A DNA stretch of 64,000 nucleotides from Pseudomonadota bacterium. GTDB lineage: Bacteria > Pseudomonadota > Gammaproteobacteria > Steroidobacterales > Steroidobacteraceae. Positions 36,339 to 44,894 of the stretch are shown here, in pieces; positions within the stretch are counted from its first letter, which is position 1, and every line of letters starts with the position of its first letter. The notes below the pieces were generated by a model, which was not told the DNA's origin, made no database searches, and worked only from the letters and a program-made list of their open reading frames with translations. The stretch lies in assembly GCA_016713725.1 (NCBI GenBank), contig JADJOO010000036.1, positions 103,238 through 167,237 on the forward strand, in the 5' to 3' direction. The translations under genes and the position numbers were made by a program.

Positions 36339-37793
36339 CTAGTGGCCGCTCCTGCGCAGCGCGCTGTTACGGAAGCCGTAGAACACGTAGATCAGGAACC
36401 CGATCGCGGTCCAGACGCCAAGCCGCAGCCACGTGTCCTGCGGCAGCGAGACCATCATGGCTGAGCAGATCAGCGCACCGCCGATGCAGACGAGCCACGG
36501 CGCGCGCACCCGGAACGGGCGCTTGAGATCGGGACGCGTATAGCGCAGCACCAGTACGCCGATGCAGACCGTGGTGAACGCGAGCAGCGTGCCGATCGAC
36601 ACCAGTTCGCCGAGGATCGTGACCGGGAACAGGCCGCCGATCAACGCCGCGAGCGTGCCCGTGATCAGCGTGCCGATGTACGGCGTCTTGTGCGTCGGGT
36701 GCACCTTGCGGAAGAACTTCGGCAGCAACCCGTCGTGCGACATCGCGTAGAAGATGCGCGGCTGGCCGAGCATCATCACCAGCATCACCGAGGTCATGCC
36801 GGCGATGGCGCCGAGCTTGATCCAGCCCGAGAGCCACGAGAGTTCCGGATGCCGGTCGAGCGCCAGGGCGACCGGTGCCGCCGTGTTGAGCTCGCTGTAG
36901 TGCACCATGCCCGTCAGCACCGCCGAGACCATGACGTACAGGATCGTGCAGACCACCAGGCTGCCCATGATGCCCATCGGCATGTCGCGCTGCGGGTTCT
37001 TCGCCTCCTGCGCCGCGGTCGAAACCGCGTCGAAGCCGATGTAGGCGAAGAAGATGATGCCAGCCGCCTGGAACACGCCGCTCCAGCCGAACTTGCCGAA
37101 TTCGCCGGTGTTCGGCGGGATAAATGGGTGCCAGTTGGCGCCGTCGATGACCCACATGCCGAAGCCGATGAAGAGGATGATCACCGCGACCTTGATCGCC
37201 ACGACCACGGCGTTGAAGCGCGCCGACTGGTGGATGCCGACGTAGCAGAGGCAGGTGATGGCCGCGATGACGAGCACCGCAGGCAGGTTGATGATCGCGC
37301 CGGTGCGCACGATCTCGAAATGCCCTGCGCCCTTGGTGAACGGCGCGTTGGTGATCGCGTCAGGCAGGTGGAACCCCAGCTGTTCGACCAGGCTGACCAC
37401 GTATCCCGACCAGCCGACGGCGACCGTGGCCGCCGCGAACAGGTATTCGAGGATCAGGTTCCAGCCGATGAACCAGGCGACGCCTTCACCGAGCGTGGCG
37501 TACGAGTAGGAATACGCGCTGCCGGAGACCGGGATCATCGCCGAGAACTCGGCATAGCAGAGGCCTGCCAGCGCGCAGCCGAGTCCGGCGATGAGGAACG
37601 AGATGATGAGGGCTGGACCCGCGTGATTTGCGGCGGCGGTGCCCGTGAGCACGAAGATGCCGGTGCCGATGATGGCGCCTATGCCCAGCAGCACCAGTGC
37701 GCGCGCGTCGAGCGTTCGGTTCAGTTCGTTGCCCGACTCGTCGGCTTCGTGCAGTTCACCGATGGGTTTGGTCGAAAACAGGCGATGCGGCAT
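36339..37793 (-). CDS. APC-superfamily (cationic amino acid type) permease
   Basis: Inner-membrane amino acid transporter with twelve or more hydrophobic segments and 484 residues from the chosen ATG. The first helix signature LVLLGIGAIIGTGIFVLTG is the broken-helix substrate site of APC transporters. FFAYIGFDAVSTAAQEAKNP and GQPRIFYAMSHDGLLP are typical of the cationic amino acid (CAT/YfnA) group. An upstream ATG at 37829 would add twelve non-conserved residues. It is convergent with terC, and the palindrome at 37856-37921 lies just upstream of it. Substrate not determinable; arginine/lysine or neutral amino acids are possible. Confidence 0.88.
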   Translation of the reverse strand: MPHRLFSTKPIGELHEADESGNELNRTLDARALVLLGIGAIIGTGIFVLTGTAAANHAGPALIISFLIAGLGCALAGLCYAEFSAMIPVSGSAYSYSYATLGEGVAWFIGWNLILEYLFAAATVAVGWSGYVVSLVEQLGFHLPDAITNAPFTKGAGHFEIVRTGAIINLPAVLVIAAITCLCYVGIHQSARFNAVVVAIKVAVIILFIGFGMWVIDGANWHPFIPPNTGEFGKFGWSGVFQAAGIIFFAYIGFDAVSTAAQEAKNPQRDMPMGIMGSLVVCTILYVMVSAVLTGMVHYSELNTAAPVALALDRHPELSWLSGWIKLGAIAGMTSVMLVMMLGQPRIFYAMSHDGLLPKFFRKVHPTHKTPYIGTLITGTLAALIGGLFPVTILGELVSIGTLLAFTTVCIGVLVLRYTRPDLKRPFRVRAPWLVCIGGALICSAMMVSLPQDTWLRLGVWTAIGFLIYVFYGFRNSALRRSGH

Positions 37794-37855
37794 GGATCGT
37801 GCGCTCGGTGTTGGGGCCCGGTCGGGCAATGCCGCCGGACTCTACCCGAGAAATT

Positions 37856-37921
37856 GGAAATTGGGGACACTCACCTATTTCTATTTCCGGCCGGAAATAG
37901 GTGAGTGTCCCCAATTTCCGG
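37856..37921. repeat. 66-base inverted repeat (GGGGACACTCACCTATTT type)
   Basis: The left arm 37856-37890 and right arm 37891-37921 are complementary over 25 contiguous bases, beginning GGAAATTGGGGACACTCACC. The left arm has six extra bases (a second CTATTT), and the centre is CCGG/CCGG. It abuts the suhB stop codon and precedes the permease. It resembles small REP/MITE-like palindromes of gammaproteobacteria and may also act as a transcript-ending hairpin, though no T-run follows. Confidence 0.85.
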
Positions 37922-38728
37922 TCAGACGTCGCGCAGGTTGGCGGGTACGAACGGGCCGATACAGGCGACGAGTTCGTCGAACACCTTCGGCGTGCCCGCG
38001 ACGACATGACCGCCCTGTGTGTACGGCTGCCCGGTGAGCGTGCCGATCCGCCCGCCTGCCTCGGTAATCAGGAGCGTGCCGGCCGCGGTGTCCCACGCGC
38101 TCAGCCCGATTTCCCAGAAACCGTCGACGCGGCCCGCCGCGACGTAGGCGAGGTCGAGCGAAGCGGCACCCGGGCGGCGCACACCCGCGGTCGTCAGCAT
38201 CATGGCCTTGAGCATCGCCATGTAGTCGTCGAGCCAGCGCGAATTGTCGCGCTGCGGGAAGCCGGTGGCCACCAGCGCGCCCTCGAGCGTCGTTTGCTTG
38301 CTGACGCGGATGCGCCGGCCATCCACCTGCGCGCCACCGCCGCGCGAGGCCGTGAAGAGTTCCTGCCGCATCGGGTCGTAGACCACGGCGTGCTCGAGCC
38401 GGCCACGGTGCTCGACGGCGATGGATACCGCGAAAACCGGGAAGCTGTGCAGGAAATTGGTGGTGCCGTCGAGCGGATCGATGATCCAGACGAACTCGTC
38501 GCCGCCGCTGCGCCCGGATTCCTCGGCAAGGAAGCCATGATCCGGGTGGACGCGGCGCACCGTTTCGATGATGTCGCGCTCTGCCATGCGATCGATTTCC
38601 GTGACGAAATCGTTGCGACCCTTGGCCTGGATGCTGCTGGTAGGCACCCGGTCGAGGTTGCGCACGATCAGGTCTCCCGCGCGACGGGCGGCGCGGACGG
38701 CGATATTGAGCATCGGCTGCATGTTCAT
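37922..38728 (-). CDS. suhB: Inositol-1-monophosphatase family protein SuhB
   Basis: Magnesium-dependent phosphatase; SuhB in enterobacteria is also part of the rRNA antitermination complex. It has 268 residues and is complete. Metal-site motifs are FLAEESG, IIDPLDGTTNFLHSFPVF and LSAWDTAAGTLLITEAGGRI; the substrate-side segment is RRPGAASLDLAYVAAGRVDG. Divergent from trmJ with 75 bases between them, the usual gammaproteobacterial arrangement. The stop codon is directly followed by the long inverted repeat. Confidence 0.95.
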   Translation of the reverse strand: MNMQPMLNIAVRAARRAGDLIVRNLDRVPTSSIQAKGRNDFVTEIDRMAERDIIETVRRVHPDHGFLAEESGRSGGDEFVWIIDPLDGTTNFLHSFPVFAVSIAVEHRGRLEHAVVYDPMRQELFTASRGGGAQVDGRRIRVSKQTTLEGALVATGFPQRDNSRWLDDYMAMLKAMMLTTAGVRRPGAASLDLAYVAAGRVDGFWEIGLSAWDTAAGTLLITEAGGRIGTLTGQPYTQGGHVVAGTPKVFDELVACIGPFVPANLRDV

Positions 38729-38803
38729 GCGGCTTCTCGACGTTGGCAGGTGGGCAAGAGCGGCAGGAATGCACCCGCCAAAGGACCGCTAGAATACCAG
38801 AGC

Positions 38804-39553
38804 ATGTCCATTCGCATCGTCCTCGTCGGCACGTCACACCCCGGCAACATCGGTTCCGCGGCTCGCGCCATGAAGACCATGGGCCTGGAATCGCTCTACC
38901 TCGTGGCGCCCGAGCTGTTCCCCGCAACGGAGGCCATCGTCATGGCGGCCGGCGCAGACGATGTACTGCAGAACGCGCGGGTGGTGCCCGACGTGCGCAC
39001 TGCGATCGCCGATTGTGGCCTGGTCGTCGGCACGACGGCCCGTGGCCGCCACCTGTCATGGCGCATCGTCGAGCCGCGTGAAGCAGCGCTCGAGATCGCA
39101 GCGGCTTCGCAGGCGAGTGAAGTGGCCATCCTGTTCGGCGCGGAGCGCACGGGCCTGCAGAACGACGAGCTGCAGCTCTGCCACACGCTGCTCACGATTC
39201 CGACCGGCACGGCCTACACATCGCTCAATCTCGCGATGGCGGTGCAGGTCGTAGCGTACGAAGTGTGCCTCGCGCTGCGCGACCGTGATTCGGCGGTGAC
39301 GCGCGGGGAGGGTCCCGTGCCGCTCGCCAGCGCCGCCGACATGGAGAAGTTCTATACGCACCTGGAGCAGGTGCTCGATGAGATCGACTTCAAGGACCGC
39401 ACGGGATCGGGCCACCTGATGGCGCGTCTGCGCCGGTTGTTCCAGCGCACGGTGCTCGACCAGAACGAAAGCAACATATTGCGCGGGATTCTTACGGCCG
39501 TGCAGGGCAAGCGCCGCCGCGCAGGCGATCCGCACGCACCCAAGGCAGAATGA
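38804..39553 (+). CDS. trmJ: tRNA (cytidine/uridine-2'-O)-methyltransferase TrmJ
   Basis: SPOUT-class SAM-dependent enzyme that methylates the ribose of nucleotide 32 in tRNA. It has 249 residues. The start IRIVLVGTSHPGNIGSAARA is diagnostic, followed by ILFGAERTGLQNDELQLCHT and the knot region IPTGTAYTSLNLAMAVQVVA. A helical C-terminal extension (FYTHLEQVLDEIDF) completes it. The ATG at 38804 is chosen because the longer frame reads backwards through suhB. It lies four bases before the cysteine desulfurase gene and is divergent from suhB. Confidence 0.95.
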   Translation: MSIRIVLVGTSHPGNIGSAARAMKTMGLESLYLVAPELFPATEAIVMAAGADDVLQNARVVPDVRTAIADCGLVVGTTARGRHLSWRIVEPREAALEIAAASQASEVAILFGAERTGLQNDELQLCHTLLTIPTGTAYTSLNLAMAVQVVAYEVCLALRDRDSAVTRGEGPVPLASAADMEKFYTHLEQVLDEIDFKDRTGSGHLMARLRRLFQRTVLDQNESNILRGILTAVQGKRRRAGDPHAPKAE

Positions 39554-39557
39554 GGTT

Positions 39558-40728
39558 ATGAGTTCACGGTCGATCTACCTCGACAACGCGGCGACCACGG
39601 CCGTGGATCCGCGCGTGATCGCGGAGATGAATTCGTGCCTCGGAGCCGACGGGGAGTTCGCCAATCCGTCCTCGGTAAATCACGGCTACGGCCGGCGGGC
39701 CAGCGCACGCGTCGAACGCGCACGAGCCGAAGTCGCCGCACTGGTGAATGCCGCGCCGGAACAGATCCTGTTCACCTCGGGCGCCACTGAAGCGAACAAC
39801 CTCGCATTGCTGGGTGCGGCACGGTTCCACCGCAATCGATCACGACACCTGGTGACGTCGCGCACCGAACATCCGGCCGTGCTCGACGCCTGCCGCCAGC
39901 TCGAACGCGAAGGGTGCGTGGTTACGTACCTGAAGCCTGCTCCTTCCGGCATCGTCGAAGTTGAGCAGGTTGCTGCCGCCCTGCGTCCGGACACGCTGCT
40001 CGTGTCGCTGATGCACGTGAACAACGAAATCGGCGTGATCAACGACATAGGCTCTATCGGTCGCCTCTGCCGCAAGAGCGGAGTGCTGTTCCACGTCGAC
40101 GCCGCGCAGAGCGCGGGCAAGCTGCCGATCGACGTACGGAACGACGCGATCGACCTGTTGTCGCTCACCGCGCACAAGCTCCATGGGCCGAAAGGCATTG
40201 GCGCGCTTTGCATTCGTCGTGAGCCGCGCCTCGGGCTGGTGCCGCTGCAGTTCGGCGGCGGCCAGGAGCACGGACTGCGTTCGGGGACGTTGCCGACGCA
40301 CCAGATCGTCGGTATGGGCAGCGCGTATCGCATCGCGCGCGAATCGATGAGCGTGGACATCCCGCGCATCGCCGGTCTGCGTGAACAACTCTGGGGCGCG
40401 CTCGCCGACATTCCCGGCGTTGAGCTCAACGGCGACCCGGTGCGACGAGTGGCTGGGATCCTGAACGTCACGGTCGACGGCGTGGAGGGCGAGGCCTTGC
40501 TGCTGGCCCTGGGGGATCTCGCCATGTCCTCGGGCTCCGCCTGCGCCAGCCTGCACGCCGAACCTTCCTACGTCCTGCGGGCTCTCGGGCGCAGCGATCG
40601 CCTGGCACAAAGCTCGTTGCGGTTGAGCCTGGGGCGCTTTACGACCGCTAGGGAGAGTCGAGCAGGCCGGCTCCCGGATCGGTGCGGAGATCGTCAGGCT
40701 CAGGGCCGGTGAGCCTCGCGCCGGCGCC
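39558..40728 (+). CDS. iscS: IscS/NifS-type cysteine desulfurase, frameshifted at the C-terminus
   Basis: PLP enzyme that takes sulfur from cysteine for Fe-S clusters and thio-modification. The PLP lysine is Lys207 in TAHKLHGPKGIG and the persulfide cysteine Cys329 in MSSGSACASLHAEPS. FTSGATEANNLAL and HVDAAQSAGKLPID are also family blocks. An extra A at 40656 throws the last part out of frame. Corrected, it reads REVEQAGSRIGAEIVRLRAG and, notably, no stop is met before the IscU-like gene, so the two would be one reading frame. Uncorrected it stops at 40712. The C-terminus is shorter than in E. coli IscS. It starts four bases after trmJ; no iscR is present upstream. Confidence 0.85.
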
Positions 40729-41132
40729 ATGCCTGACATGCCGGAGGACGCGAGGTACAACGATGAGGTTCGGCGTCGCCTGCACGCCTTGCCGGCCTGG
40801 GGTGACATGCCGGACGCGCCGTTCGTCGCCAAAGGTCGCGCGGGCGACCGGGAGCAGGGAATCGAAGTTGCATTTGCACTGAGGATCGAGCGCAATCGCG
40901 TCGCTGAGGCCCGCTTCCAGGCATTTGGTTGTCCGCACGTCCTGGCCGCCGCTTCGTGGGTGGCCGAAACTGCGCTGGGCCTGGATTGCGGCCAGCTGGC
41001 GGCCTGGGACTGGCTGGAAGCTGCCCGGGTGCTGGAGTGCCCGCGGCCAAATTCGGGCGGTTGCTCACACTGCAGGATGCAATACGTGCTGTCGCCCGGA
41101 ACTGGCCGGGCGCGACCCGGTCTACGGTGTAG
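40729..41132 (+). CDS. Degenerate IscU-like protein, frameshifted
   Basis: A small protein aligning with the Fe-S scaffold IscU: YNDEVRRRL, then GIEVAFALRI, RVAEARFQAFGCPHVLAAAS and PPAKFGRLLTLQDAIRAV after a missing G near 41034-41038 is restored. Of the three cluster-binding cysteines of IscU only the middle one (FGCP) is kept. The first position reads GRAGD and the third KFGRL. It therefore probably cannot assemble a cluster as IscU does, and may be a regulator or chaperone of the desulfurase/IscA pair. About 134 residues when repaired. It may be fused to the upstream desulfurase. The uncorrected frame runs on to 41184. Confidence 0.7.
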
Positions 41133-41168
41133 AATTTTTCCAGTTACCACCGCCGAGGACACCGCCGC

Positions 41169-41492
41169 ATGTCGATCTCCTTGACTCCTGCTGCCGCCGA
41201 ACGCGTCCGCACGTTCATGGCCAGCCGAGGCACGGGCATCGGCTTGCGGCTCGGTGTGAAGCAGACGGGCTGTTCCGGCTATGCCTACGTCGTCAGCTAT
41301 GCCGATGAGATCGGCGCCAGGGACGTCGTCTTCGAGGTAGCCGACGTCAAGGTCGTCGTCGACACCGAGAGCCTGAAGTACGTCGACGGCACCGAAATCG
41401 ACTTCGTGCGCCAGGGGCTCAACGAAGCCTTCAAGTTCCGCAATCCGAACGTCAAGGGCGAGTGTGGCTGCGGCGAGAGCTTCAACGTCTAA
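41169..41492 (+). CDS. iscA: Iron-sulfur carrier protein IscA
   Basis: A-type Fe-S carrier of 107 residues delivering clusters to target proteins. All three conserved cysteines are present: GVKQTGCSGYAYV and the C-terminal GECGCGESF pair. KYVDGTEIDFV and GLNEAFKFRNPN are typical. It lies downstream of the desulfurase/IscU-like pair. HscA, HscB and ferredoxin, which follow in the classical isc operon, are missing here and the next gene is ndk. Confidence 0.95.
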   Translation: MSISLTPAAAERVRTFMASRGTGIGLRLGVKQTGCSGYAYVVSYADEIGARDVVFEVADVKVVVDTESLKYVDGTEIDFVRQGLNEAFKFRNPNVKGECGCGESFNV

Positions 41493-41515
41493 CTGCCCGT
41501 CGGGGCTATGTTTTC

Positions 41516-41597
41516 TTGGCCGGTGGGTCCCGTCCGGGTATACTGCACCGTTACGCTTTCAGGTTGGCCCCGACCGGACCCGCGCTTGCGCGGGTTT
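41516..41597 (+). promoter_or_regulatory. ndk promoter and leader hairpin/terminator
   Basis: TTGGCC (41516-41521) and TATACT (41539-41544), 17 bases apart, form a sigma70-like promoter. About 35 bases downstream CCCGCGC-TT-GCGCGGG (41579-41594) forms a strong hairpin followed by TTT and, after four bases, TTTTT. GGCCCC just before and GGGGCC just after could form a competing outer stem. The ndk start is 70 bases further on, so this is either an attenuator-like leader or a terminator of a short transcript. Confidence 0.4.
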
Positions 41598-41665
41598 CAG
41601 GTTTTTGGGGCCGGTTCGTCACAGCCGGCAGGCTGGCCTGTCGGGCAATCATTCCAAGGATCAGT

Positions 41666-42091
41666 ATGTCCCTCGAACGCACGCTTTCCATCGTCAAGCC
41701 GGACGGTGTCCGCAAGAACGTTATCGGCGACGTCTACTATCGCTTTGAAAAGGCGGGGCTGCGCATCGTCGCGGCCCGCATGATGCAGCTGACGCAGGCC
41801 CAGGCCGAGGCGTTCTACGGCATCCATCGCGAGCGTCCGTTCTTCAAGGACCTGGTCTCGTACATGATCTCGGGTCCGGTCATCGTGCAGGTGCTCGAGG
41901 GTGACGGCGCCGTCGCCAGGAACCGCGACGTCATGGGCGCCACCGATCCGAAGAAGGCTGCGTCGGGCACGATCCGCGCCGACCTCGCCGACAGCATCGA
42001 GCAGAACGTCGTGCACGGTTCGGACAGCGCCGAGAACGCCGCGCGCGAGATCGCGTTCTTCTTCGCCGAGACGGAGCTCTGCCCGCGCTGA
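41666..42091 (+). CDS. ndk: Nucleoside diphosphate kinase
   Basis: Balances nucleoside triphosphate pools by phosphate transfer through a histidine. It has 141 residues. The start ERTLSIVKPDGVRKNVIGDV is conserved; RNRDVMGATDPKKAASGTIR precedes the phospho-histidine in NVVHGSDSAENAAREIAFFF. The ribosome site AAGGA lies five bases before the ATG at 41666; the longer frame upstream is non-coding leader. The rlmN gene follows within 42 bases on the same strand. Confidence 0.97.
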   Translation: MSLERTLSIVKPDGVRKNVIGDVYYRFEKAGLRIVAARMMQLTQAQAEAFYGIHRERPFFKDLVSYMISGPVIVQVLEGDGAVARNRDVMGATDPKKAASGTIRADLADSIEQNVVHGSDSAENAAREIAFFFAETELCPR

Positions 42092-42132
42092 GCGCGGGCG
42101 AACTCGCGCTGCGGCGCGTGGTCCACCGACCC

Positions 42133-43254
42133 ATGGGCGAAGCAACGACATCGACGGCACGCACCAACCTGCTAGGGCTCACCCGGGCTGGGCTGGAGGC
42201 GTTCGTCGTCGAGATGGGCGAGAAGCCCTTCCGCGCGCGCCAGTTGTTCAAGTGGATCTACAAGCGCGCCGAGGGCGACATCGACGCGATGACGGATCTC
42301 GGCAAGGATTTCCGTCGTCGCCTCGCTGAAATCGCCGAGATCCGCACGCCCGACATTCACCTCTCGCAGGTGTCGGCGGACGGCACGCGCAAGTGGCTGC
42401 TCAAGCTCGAGGCCTCGCAGGCCTTCGAGATGGTGTTCATCCCGGAGGCCGACCGCGGCACGCTGTGCATCTCGAGCCAGGTCGGCTGCCAGATGGACTG
42501 CGGCTTCTGCTCCACGGCGCAGCAGGGTTTCAACCGCAACCTCGACATCGCCGAAATCGTCGGCCAGGTTTGGCTCGCCAACCGCGAACTGGGCTATTCG
42601 CCAGACGGCGACCGCGTGATCACCAACGTCGTGTTCATGGGCATGGGCGAGCCGCTGGCGAATTACCGCAACGTCGTGCCCGCAGCGGAAATCATGATGG
42701 ACGACCTTGGTCTCGACCTCTCGCGCCGCCGGGTCACGGTGAGCACGTCGGGCCTGGTGCCGCAGATGCTCCGCATCGCGGACGAAACCAACGTCGCGCT
42801 GGCAGTCTCGCTGCATGCGCCGAACGACGCGCTGCGCAGCGAGATCGTGCCGATCAACCGCAAGCATCCGATCAAGGACCTGCTCGACGCGTGCTGGCAC
42901 TACGTCGAGAAGCAGAATGCGCGCAGCGTCACCTTCGAGTACGTCATGCTCGACGGCGTCAACGACAAACCGCAGCACGCGCGCGAACTTGCGCAGCTGC
43001 TGCGCGGCCACCCGGCCAAGGTCAACCTGATCCCGTTCAATCCGTTTCCGGGCACGACTTTCCGGCGCTCGAGCGAGGAGGCGATCGAACGTTTTCGCGA
43101 CCTGTTGCTCAAGGGCGGCGTGATGGCCACGATCCGTCGCACTCGAGGTGACGACATCGACGCGGCCTGCGGCCAGCTCGTCGGTCGCGTCAACGACCGC
43201 GTCACGACGCGGCTCGGCCAGAAAATGTTTCCCATGACCCTGGTGCAGGGATGA
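42133..43254 (+). CDS. rlmN: Dual-specificity rRNA/tRNA adenine-C2 methyltransferase RlmN
   Basis: Radical SAM enzyme that methylates C2 of A2503 in 23S rRNA and A37 in some tRNAs. From the ATG at 42133 it has 373 residues (a GTG 15 bases earlier is possible). The cluster ligands are Cys119, Cys123 and Cys126 in VGCQMDCGFCSTAQQGFNRN. VVFMGMGEPLANY and SLHAPNDALRSEIVPINRK are conserved blocks. FNPFPGTTFRRSS and the C-terminal TIRRTRGDDIDAACGQLVG include the catalytic cysteine region. It overlaps pilF by four bases. Confidence 0.97.
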   Translation: MGEATTSTARTNLLGLTRAGLEAFVVEMGEKPFRARQLFKWIYKRAEGDIDAMTDLGKDFRRRLAEIAEIRTPDIHLSQVSADGTRKWLLKLEASQAFEMVFIPEADRGTLCISSQVGCQMDCGFCSTAQQGFNRNLDIAEIVGQVWLANRELGYSPDGDRVITNVVFMGMGEPLANYRNVVPAAEIMMDDLGLDLSRRRVTVSTSGLVPQMLRIADETNVALAVSLHAPNDALRSEIVPINRKHPIKDLLDACWHYVEKQNARSVTFEYVMLDGVNDKPQHARELAQLLRGHPAKVNLIPFNPFPGTTFRRSSEEAIERFRDLLLKGGVMATIRRTRGDDIDAACGQLVGRVNDRVTTRLGQKMFPMTLVQG

Positions 43255-44039
43255 TGCGCCTGCGCTCGCATTTCGCCGTGGTCGCTGCCGGCATGCTCGG
43301 GCTCGCGGCGCTTGGCGCGCCGCGTGCCGTGGTCGCTGCCGAGCCGGGCAGCCGCGAGGCGATCGACCAGGCGGCCGCGGTCAACACCGAACTCGCGCTC
43401 GCCTACATGCGTGAAGGCAACCTCAAGGCCGCACGCGAGAAGATCGACAAGGCCCTGCAGCAGGACGCGCGCACGGCCAATACGCAGATGGCGGCGGGAT
43501 TCGTCTACGACAAGCTTGGCGACAAGAAGAAGGCCCTGTCGCACTTCGAGCAGGCCGTGAAGCTGGGCGGCAAGGACAATCCCGACGTCGTCGCCAACGC
43601 GGCCGTGTACTTCTGCCTGAACGGCGAACCGAAGCGCGGGGAGCAGTACATGCTGCAGGCGGCGGCGAGTCCGCTCAACGCGCGCCCTGACGTTGCGTAT
43701 ACCAATGCCGGCCGGTGCGCCCGCGGTGACGGGCGGCCAAAAGACGCCGAGCAGAGTTTCCGCAAGGCGCTCGCGCGCAACCCGAAGCAGCCCGACGCGC
43801 TGATGCAGATGGCAGAACTGGCGCAGGAAGCCGGCAATGGGCTGCAGGCACGAGCGTTCCTGGAGCGCTACACCGCCGTTGCGCCGGTGACGGCGGCGAC
43901 GCTCTGGCTCGGCCGCAACATCGAACTCGGCCTTGGCGATGCCGCGCAGGCCGCGCGGTACTCGCAACGCCTGAAAGATGAGTTCCCGACGTCCGAGGAA
44001 GCCTCGCGGCTCTTCGAAGCGGAACGGGCAAAGCCATGA
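43251..44039 (+). CDS. pilF: Type IV pilus biogenesis TPR protein PilF/PilW
   Basis: TPR protein required for outer-membrane assembly of the PilQ secretin. It has 262 residues. The N-terminal signal sequence (FAVVAAGMLGLAALG) is followed by about six TPR units, for example NTELALAYMREGNLKAAREK and NAGRCARGDGRPKDAEQSFR. Unlike typical PilF there is no lipobox cysteine; the cleavage region looks like a type I site (PRAVVAAEPG), so it may be soluble in the periplasm. It overlaps both rlmN and rodZ by four bases, marking a coupled operon. Confidence 0.88.
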   Translation: MMRLRSHFAVVAAGMLGLAALGAPRAVVAAEPGSREAIDQAAAVNTELALAYMREGNLKAAREKIDKALQQDARTANTQMAAGFVYDKLGDKKKALSHFEQAVKLGGKDNPDVVANAAVYFCLNGEPKRGEQYMLQAAASPLNARPDVAYTNAGRCARGDGRPKDAEQSFRKALARNPKQPDALMQMAELAQEAGNGLQARAFLERYTAVAPVTAATLWLGRNIELGLGDAAQAARYSQRLKDEFPTSEEASRLFEAERAKP

Positions 44040-44878
44040 GCCCGTCCGACGCCGATGTCACCGAGCTCCCCTCGAGCCCGGGCGCGCGCCTGCGGTGTGA
44101 GCGTGAAGCGCAGGGCATCAGCCACCAGCAGGCGGCGGAATCGCTGAATCTCGACACGATGGTGCTGGCGCACCTCGAAGCGAACGACTTTGCCACGCTC
44201 GGCGCGCCGGTCTTCGTCAAGGGGCACCTGCGCCGCTACACCACGATGCTCGGACTCGACGAGGACGAGATCGTGTCGCTGTACGAGCACTCCACGCAGC
44301 AGCTCGGCGAGCCCTCGCTGGTGCCGAAGTCGCGGCTGGAAATGGCTCCCGTGCGCGGCAAGCCGCGCTGGCCCTGGGTCGTCGGCGGCGCAGCGACATT
44401 CTTCATCGCGTCGGCGCTGGTCGCGTACCTCTCTGAACACGGACTGCCGTGGGCCGACACGACCCCGGACCAGTCCACTGCACCGGTCCTGCAGGAAGGC
44501 ATCAGGCCACGTCCATGCCCAGGCGCCCCCGCTGCGGCATCGACTCCGGCAACTGCAGGATCAGCCGGGTCTCCGCCCGACCCAGCTGCTGCAACGGCAT
44601 CGAGCGCGCTGCAATCCGGCCAGGTCAACCTGCAATTCAAGTTTGCTGCCGATTCCTGGGTCGAGGTGTTCGACGGTTCCGGCAAGGCGGTGCTCTACGA
44701 TCTCGGTAAGGCCGGGACCGAGCGCACGCTCACGGCGACCGCTCCCCTGAGCGTGAGGATCGGCGATGCCGCCGCCGTCGCCGTGACGGTCAATGGCCGT
44801 GTGCTGCCGGCCCTGCCGCGCGCGCAAGGGCAGTCGCTCGCGCGTTTCAGCATCGGTCCGGACGGGTCGCTGCGTTGA
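44036..44878 (+). CDS. rodZ: Cytoskeleton protein RodZ (HTH, TM, DUF4115)
   Basis: Links the MreB cytoskeleton to the cell-wall machinery and sets rod shape. It has 280 residues. The cytoplasmic HTH domain is GARLRCEREAQGISHQQAAE with VFVKGHLRRYTTMLGLDEDE. One membrane segment (WPWVVGGAATFFIASALVAY, about residues 103-122) follows, then an alanine/proline-rich periplasmic linker, and the C-terminal DUF4115 beta domain (LQFKFAADSWVEVFDGSGKA to ARFSIGPDGSLR). The linker is low-complexity and could hide an indel. ispG, which usually follows, is absent; hisS comes next. Confidence 0.9.
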   Translation: MSPSDADVTELPSSPGARLRCEREAQGISHQQAAESLNLDTMVLAHLEANDFATLGAPVFVKGHLRRYTTMLGLDEDEIVSLYEHSTQQLGEPSLVPKSRLEMAPVRGKPRWPWVVGGAATFFIASALVAYLSEHGLPWADTTPDQSTAPVLQEGIRPRPCPGAPAAASTPATAGSAGSPPDPAAATASSALQSGQVNLQFKFAADSWVEVFDGSGKAVLYDLGKAGTERTLTATAPLSVRIGDAAAVAVTVNGRVLPALPRAQGQSLARFSIGPDGSLR

Positions 44879-44894
44879 ACCCGGTGACGGGACG

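Noticed and set aside
37901..38803. Upstream extension of trmJ by about 300 codons
   Set aside because: The extension is antisense to suhB; the ATG at 38804 gives the normal TrmJ start.
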